A program made the translations under genes and the position numbers. 64,000 bases of DNA. Origin: CAIPAT01 sp041665605. GTDB lineage: Bacteria; Verrucomicrobiota; Lentisphaeria; Victivallales; Victivallaceae. Of this stretch, positions 59,147 to 64,000 are shown piece by piece. Below the pieces are notes generated by a model. It worked only from the letters and a program-made list of their open reading frames with translations. It ran no database searches and was not told the origin of the DNA. The stretch spans positions 1 through 64,000 of the forward strand of contig JBAYIO010000006.1 in NCBI GenBank assembly GCA_041665605.1, in the 5' to 3' direction. Each line of letters begins with the position of its first letter. The first letter of the stretch is position 1.

Positions 59147-60697
59147 ATGGCGTTGGTTCCGGTAAAGAAAACTAAGATGCCGCTGCAGGCGGCGATTATT
59201 GACATCGGGGCTCATTCGGCGCGGATGGACATAATTCAGATCGAAAAAAATAAGAGCTACGAAATATTGGAAAGCCTGGTGCAACCGGTAAATCTGGGGC
59301 GGGACGTTTTTACCAGAGGCATGATTTCCCCTGAGTCAACCAGTCTGCTATGCGGAATTATGAAGGATTTTGCCGCCAAAACCGCGGAATACGGGGTCGG
59401 CTATATCCGGGCTTTCGCGACCAGCGCGGTGCGCGAAGCCTTTAACCGCGAGATATTTATCAGCAACATAAAAATCGCCTGCGGCATCGACCTGGAAATA
59501 CTGGAAGGTTCAAAAGAGGCCGCGCTGATCACGATGGCGGTCAAGAAGGCGCTTGGCGGAAAAACTGTGCTGTCCAAAGCCAATCTGCTGCTGCTGGGCA
59601 TCGGCTCCGGCTCGGTGGAAGTTTCGCTGGTGCGCAACGGTGAACTGAAATTTGCCGAAACTTTTGCCCTTGGCACCATCCGCATTTTTGAAGAATACGG
59701 TAGCAAGGCGGCCGAACCGGAAAGACTTACTGACATTATTGATTCATATACGGAATTGATCGCCGACCGGATCAGCCGCATTTCCGACATTCCTAAAAAC
59801 ATCCAGTTTGTCGCGGTCGGCGAAAGCGTCCGCATCATTATGGATATCAACGGCAAAGCGGTCAGGAATCAGCCGGTCAGGACAATTGCGCTGGAAAGGT
59901 TTGAAAAACTATTCCGCAAAATCAATCTGCTGTCACAGGCGGAAATGGCGGAGAAATACCAGATCAGCGATGTCGCCGCCAGAGGAATTGTTCCCTGCGC
60001 CTGGATCATAAAACGTTTTTTCGACATGACAGCCGCCGGTTCCCTGATTGTGCCGGCGGTCACCACGAGAAATGCCGTGCTCGAAGATATAATCCGCCAG
60101 TTGTTCAATGAAAAAGATCCGTTTATTCCGGATATGCTGTCCGTGGTTAAGTCCATGGGCAAAAAATACTGTTTTGATCCGAATCATATCGAATCAATCA
60201 AGGAGATATCGCTCAAGATGTTTGACAAGATGCGCGCGATTCATTCGCTGGGTGAGCGGGAACGGCTTTATCTGGAAATTGCGGCTATTTTGCACGACAT
60301 CGGCCGGTTCGTGGATTCGCGGAAACATCATAAGCATTCATGTTATCTGATTTCGAATACGCAGATTCCCGGCTTGACCGAGGAGGAACGGCTGGTCGTG
60401 GCGGCGGTGGCCCGTTATCACCGCAAAGGGAAGCCTCAGGCTTCGCATCCGGAATATATGGTTCTTCCCGCTCAAATGCGCGTGCTGGTCTGTAAACTGG
60501 CCGCGATTCTCCGGGTCGCCGACGCCGTCGCCAATTCCCAGGAACGGAAAACCAGAAACTGTTCGATCATTGTCAAGGACCGGGTGCTGGCAATCAAAGT
60601 CGGCGGGTCTGCCGATATGGGGCTGGAGAAAACGCTGCTGACAAAAAAATCAGATCTGTTTGAAGATGTTTACGGCATGAAAATAGTTTTAGAATAG
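59147..60697 (+). CDS. Ppx/GppA-family phosphatase with C-terminal HD domain
   Basis: A 516-residue protein. Residues 10-310 form the actin-like Ppx/GppA fold: AAIIDIGAHSARMDII near 15, RAFATSAVREAFNREIF near 87, LLLLGIGSGSVEVSL near 146. From about 330 an HD domain follows, with ILHDIGRFVDSRKHHKHSCY near 384. Typical enzymes hydrolyse polyphosphate ends or pppGpp. The second phosphate loop, usually DIGGGSTE, is GIGSGSVE here, losing the Asp, so specificity or activity may be altered. The frame starts at an ATG with CCGGAGG upstream and is followed 31 bp later by ppk. Confidence 0.85.
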   Translation: MALVPVKKTKMPLQAAIIDIGAHSARMDIIQIEKNKSYEILESLVQPVNLGRDVFTRGMISPESTSLLCGIMKDFAAKTAEYGVGYIRAFATSAVREAFNREIFISNIKIACGIDLEILEGSKEAALITMAVKKALGGKTVLSKANLLLLGIGSGSVEVSLVRNGELKFAETFALGTIRIFEEYGSKAAEPERLTDIIDSYTELIADRISRISDIPKNIQFVAVGESVRIIMDINGKAVRNQPVRTIALERFEKLFRKINLLSQAEMAEKYQISDVAARGIVPCAWIIKRFFDMTAAGSLIVPAVTTRNAVLEDIIRQLFNEKDPFIPDMLSVVKSMGKKYCFDPNHIESIKEISLKMFDKMRAIHSLGERERLYLEIAAILHDIGRFVDSRKHHKHSCYLISNTQIPGLTEEERLVVAAVARYHRKGKPQASHPEYMVLPAQMRVLVCKLAAILRVADAVANSQERKTRNCSIIVKDRVLAIKVGGSADMGLEKTLLTKKSDLFEDVYGMKIVLE

Positions 60698-60728
60698 TAA
60701 CATAGAAAATTTCAGGAGTATTAACGCG

Positions 60729-62858
60729 GTGAATGGTTTTCTGGATAAAAAATATTTTGTTTCCCGCGAATTGAGCTGGCTTGAATTCAATGCCAGGGTG
60801 CTGGATGAAGCCGGCGATGTCGGCAATCCTTTGCTGGAGAGACTCAAGTTTATCGCCATCTTCAGCAACAACCTGGATGAATTCTTCATGATCCGCGTTG
60901 CCGGGCTGCGGCAGTTATTAAGCGCCAAAACATTGCAGACCGACTGCTCCGGACTGGGACCGGCGGAACAGATCAAGGCCGTCAAGAAAAGACTGAAAGG
61001 CCTGATTGAACGCAAATACCGTTATTTGCAGCAGGAAATTCTCCCGGAGCTGGCGGCGAAGGGGGTTCAGCTTGTCGGGACGGAACAGTTGACGAGCGAA
61101 CAGCGGGTCTTTCTGAAGGAATATTTCCTCAACCAGGTGTTTCCGGTGCTGACTCCTTTTGCGGTTGATCCCAGCCACCCGTTTCCGATTCTTAACAGCG
61201 GGGCGATTGAAATCGCCGTCAGCCTCAGCCGGGATGACTCCGGGAAAGTGCTGCACGCGTTTGTTGAAGTTCCGCAATTGCTGCCGCGCTTTATCCGGCT
61301 CAGTTTCTCGCCGAAAAACAGCCAGCAGTACATTCTGCTGGAAGATCTGATCATGGAGCACATCCAGTTCCTGTTCAGCAACTGCAAAATACACGAGATC
61401 ATTCCTTTCCGGATCACCCGCGACATGGATTTTTCGCTGGAGGAGGAGGGGGTTGCCGACCTGATGCAGTATATGAAAAAAGAGTTGCTTCACCGCAAGA
61501 GCAGAGAACCGATCCGGCTAGAATTGCCGAAAGGCTGCCGCGGCAAACTGGCGGAATGGCTGATGGAGCAATTTCAACTGGATGATGATTTAAAATATAA
61601 TGTGCCGATGCCGCTCAATCCGGCCGCTTTCTTTGAATTTATCGGCAAGGTCAACCGACCCGACCTGATGAATCAGCCGTGGCCGCCATTGCCGGTCCCG
61701 GAATTCTCCAGCGTCACCGGTTCGATGTTTGACGTGATCGACCGCGAGGAATGTGTAATCGACGCGGTGCCGTTCCAGAGTTTCGATCCGGTCGTCAAGC
61801 TGCTGAATGAAGCGGCCGAAGATCCGGATGTGCTGGCGATCAAACAGACTCTTTACCGGGTCAGCGGCGATTCTCCGGTAATTAAAGCGCTGCAGCGTGC
61901 CGCTGAAAACGGCAAGCAGGTGACAGTTATCCTGGAATTGAAAGCCCGGTTTGATGAGGATAACAACATTAACTGGGCGGTCAAGCTTGAAGAATCCGGC
62001 GCTCATGTCATCTACGGCATCGCCGGTTTTAAAATCCATTGCAAAGCGCTCCTGATCGTCAAGCGGACCAAAGATATGCGGATCAAGCGGTATGTCCATC
62101 TGGCGACCGGCAATTACAACGATAAGACCGCGAAGCTGTACACCGATATCGGAATGTTTATGTGCGACACGGAAATCTGCCTGGAAGTCTCTTCGCTGTT
62201 CAATGTGATGACCGGCTATTCTTCGCCGCTGAACACCTGGAACAGGATCGCGGTAGCGCCGTTCTCCCTGAGAGAGAAATTCGTCGAACTGATTGACCGC
62301 GAAGCCAGAGTTTCGACCAGAAACAATCCCGGCCGCATCATCGCTAAAATGAATTCGCTGGTGGACCCGGAGATCATTTCGCATCTTTACCGCGCGGCGA
62401 CCGCCGGGGTTAAAATCGACCTGATAGTGCGCGGCATCTGCTGCCTGAAGCCCGGCATCGGCACCGCAAATATCAATGTCATCAGCATTGTTGACCGTTA
62501 TCTGGAACACAGCCGGGTCTTTTACTTCAGGAATTGCGGCGAGGAGGAATATTATCTTTCCAGCGCCGACTGGATGCCGCGAAACCTCGATCACCGGATT
62601 GAAATCATGTTTCCCGTGGAAAAGGAGAGCGTCAGGAAAATCATCCGCCAGACGCTGGAAATTCAGCTCAAGGACAAGCGTAAATCACGGTACATGCTGC
62701 CCGCCGGCGGCTATACCCGGACATTTAATAAAGTCAAGGATAATTCCGCCAGCCAGTTCCGCACTTATCAGCTCTTTCAGGAGATTTACGACAAGTCCAG
62801 ACAGCGGCGGGAAGAGATCAGGAAATTGAAAATATTCTCCCGACCTCAAGAAAATTGA
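60729..62858 (+). CDS. ppk: Polyphosphate kinase 1
   Basis: A 709-residue enzyme that reversibly polymerises the gamma phosphate of ATP into polyphosphate. All four domains are present: the N-terminal helical domain (YFVSRELSWLEFNARVLDEA, FIAIFSNNLDEFFMIRVAGL), the head domain, and two phospholipase D-like C-terminal domains. The autophosphorylated histidine is H437 in FKIHCKALL, the second active-site His is near 622 in DHRIEIM, and HLATGNYNDKTA is intact. The start is GTG, with CAGGAG upstream. Together with Ppx, Nudix and CHAD genes it makes a polyphosphate locus. Confidence 0.97.
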   Translation: MNGFLDKKYFVSRELSWLEFNARVLDEAGDVGNPLLERLKFIAIFSNNLDEFFMIRVAGLRQLLSAKTLQTDCSGLGPAEQIKAVKKRLKGLIERKYRYLQQEILPELAAKGVQLVGTEQLTSEQRVFLKEYFLNQVFPVLTPFAVDPSHPFPILNSGAIEIAVSLSRDDSGKVLHAFVEVPQLLPRFIRLSFSPKNSQQYILLEDLIMEHIQFLFSNCKIHEIIPFRITRDMDFSLEEEGVADLMQYMKKELLHRKSREPIRLELPKGCRGKLAEWLMEQFQLDDDLKYNVPMPLNPAAFFEFIGKVNRPDLMNQPWPPLPVPEFSSVTGSMFDVIDREECVIDAVPFQSFDPVVKLLNEAAEDPDVLAIKQTLYRVSGDSPVIKALQRAAENGKQVTVILELKARFDEDNNINWAVKLEESGAHVIYGIAGFKIHCKALLIVKRTKDMRIKRYVHLATGNYNDKTAKLYTDIGMFMCDTEICLEVSSLFNVMTGYSSPLNTWNRIAVAPFSLREKFVELIDREARVSTRNNPGRIIAKMNSLVDPEIISHLYRAATAGVKIDLIVRGICCLKPGIGTANINVISIVDRYLEHSRVFYFRNCGEEEYYLSSADWMPRNLDHRIEIMFPVEKESVRKIIRQTLEIQLKDKRKSRYMLPAGGYTRTFNKVKDNSASQFRTYQLFQEIYDKSRQRREEIRKLKIFSRPQEN

Positions 62859-63239
62859 ACTTTGTGAAACCGGCGTCAGCTTCGGCATCTAGCGTCAGAT
62901 AGTCAGGCAAAATAATTCTGCCACGAGCACATAAAATTCTTGAGATGATCGCTGATTGCTTTTCGACGCAATAATATCCGCAGACGAAAGCAGCGGGGAC
63001 TGGCGGCGGGAAGAACACTTTCAGCTTATTTTGCCATGATTTTAAAATATTTTCTTCATAATTGCACTAGAATTGACCCGCAGGGGCGGCTTGAAATTGC
63101 TGAATGGTCAAATATAGTATTTCGTGGCAGATGTCATTCTCTATTTATCACTTGTTTTAAGCAATGAATCATAAATATTTAATTGAAACTGCGAAACCAT
63201 CTGTAATCGGTCAAAATTATTTTAAGGAATAGCAAATAT
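62859..63239. other. Intergenic region without a supported gene
   Basis: 381 bp, GC-richer at the ppk end and AT-rich toward the next gene. I see no terminator with a T-run, no RNA gene and no convincing promoter pair. Confidence 0.4.
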
Positions 63240-64000
63240 ATGAAAAAGTCTTTTCAGATAAGTGAAATATCATCATTTTTACTGCAACTTTTTATTGTAG
63301 CGGCACTGCTGATACTATGCGGCTTGGTGATTGGCGGTTTGATGCCGGACAAATCCCGGGAAATATATGCAAAATGTGTTCCGCTATTCTCCGAAGAACT
63401 GCGGCATGTGATTAAGCCTGAACCTGTTGAGAAAATGATTTATACGTCACTCTACCTGCTGCTGGTGCCGCTGGCTTTTGCAACGCTTTATATTTGCCGG
63501 CTGTGCGGCAGAAAATACCATGAACGTCTCCGGCAGCTAAGTGTAGCCACATGGCAGAAGCTGTTATGGACTGGTTGCATTCTTATTTTCTCATTGACTA
63601 TCTGGTGTTTTTTTGATAAAATAGATTTTCTTGAAATCATATTCACGTCGCTAGTCAGTCATCCGTGGTATTGGCTGCCATGTTTCCTGGTCACCATTGC
63701 GCTGGCAATAATGATGATAAAACTCAAACTTTATCCCGGACAGTGCCGCAAGTGGTGGGCGCTGGCATTTTTCCCTTTGCTGATACTTGTCATTTTCAAT
63801 AGAATGTACTATCTGGGATGGGTTCCGCCCAACACCTATCACCTTGAAATCCTTGTCTACGCGGTGTCGCATGCGGCCCAAGGCCAGTTGGAATGGCATT
63901 TATACGGGAATTATCACTGGATGCTTTCCCCGCTGTTTGCCTTGATCAAAACCTCTATCTTCAATTTTTCGATAGTTATGAATATCCTGTTTATATTCAC
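63240..64000 (+). CDS. Polytopic membrane protein, partial at the window edge
   Basis: A frame starting at ATG 63240 with AAGGAA upstream stays open for 253 codons to the end of the window. The translation (MKKSFQISEISSFLLQLFIV...) shows at least six hydrophobic helices separated by basic loops such as YICRLCGRKYHERLRQ. Between the later helices is NTYHLEILVYAVSHAAQGQ, then WHLYGNYHWMLSPLFALIKT, which recalls the loop after the first helices in GT39/GT83-like glycosyltransferases. The C-terminus is missing, so the family is uncertain. Confidence 0.7.
   Translation, partial: MKKSFQISEISSFLLQLFIVAALLILCGLVIGGLMPDKSREIYAKCVPLFSEELRHVIKPEPVEKMIYTSLYLLLVPLAFATLYICRLCGRKYHERLRQLSVATWQKLLWTGCILIFSLTIWCFFDKIDFLEIIFTSLVSHPWYWLPCFLVTIALAIMMIKLKLYPGQCRKWWALAFFPLLILVIFNRMYYLGWVPPNTYHLEILVYAVSHAAQGQLEWHLYGNYHWMLSPLFALIKTSIFNFSIVMNILFIF

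Overview
The window reads as a chromosomal segment of a Gram-negative bacterium of the PVC group, most probably Lentisphaerota (Victivallis-like). This is an inference. It rests on the many outer-membrane-type lipoproteins, a pseudopilin with the FTLVELLTVIAIIAIL signature common in that group, carbohydrate operons built from Gfo/Idh/MocA, enolase-superfamily, GH36-like and SGNH enzymes, a HEAT-repeat Ser/Thr kinase, and a NIF-type Fe-S pair used without nitrogenase. I saw no rRNA, tRNA, insertion sequence, prophage or CRISPR array.

Layout. 1-3 kb: a methyltransferase, a small Cys-containing protein and a 0.6 kb repeat-rich intergenic block. 3-9 kb: an AraC-regulated sugar locus (Gfo/Idh/MocA oxidoreductase, enolase-superfamily protein, divergent GH63-like hydrolase) followed by a 5'-truncated gene remnant. 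9-15 kb: a methyltransferase overlapping a polytopic membrane protein, proS, and a GT39-like membrane glycosyltransferase. 15-17.3 kb: nifU-nifS.

17.7-29.8 kb is the most interesting part: fifteen same-strand genes, all for exported proteins or lipoproteins. Two tandem lipoproteins resemble CsgG, the curli secretion pore. Three small secreted proteins consist of tandem 33-residue repeats marked by NSGI, and a fourth has a 31-residue variant. The rest include a GIN-domain (DUF2807) protein carrying one repeat motif, an LPP20-like protein, a FlgT-like protein and three further lipoproteins. A consensus sigma-70 promoter lies between the CsgG-like genes and the first two subunit genes. I read this as a candidate CsgG-dependent extracellular fibre or functional-amyloid system whose subunits look unlike known curlins.

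29.8-38.6 kb: an AraC regulator divergent from a seven-gene catabolic operon (nitrilase-like, UroD-like, FucU/RbsD-like, GHL6-like glycosidase, SDR, GH36-like, SGNH). 38.7-39.6 kb: a DUF948/YtxH pair. 39.9-44.7 kb: an ECF sigma factor operon with a probable anti-sigma protein, Spy/CpxP-like and coiled-coil exported proteins and a pseudopilin, closed by a strong terminator. 44.9-50.3 kb: gyrA, folP, cdaA, cdaR. 50.3-56.8 kb (minus strand): a J-domain protein with an RNB exoribonuclease, and an IclR regulator overlapping a HEAT-repeat kinase. 56.9-62.9 kb: a polyphosphate neighbourhood (CHAD, Nudix, Ppx/GppA-HD, Ppk1). The window ends inside a polytopic membrane protein gene.

Starts were moved from the longest ORF where an internal codon had a better ribosome binding site or a 4-bp stop/start overlap. 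Family names come from motif recognition by eye; no search was run.
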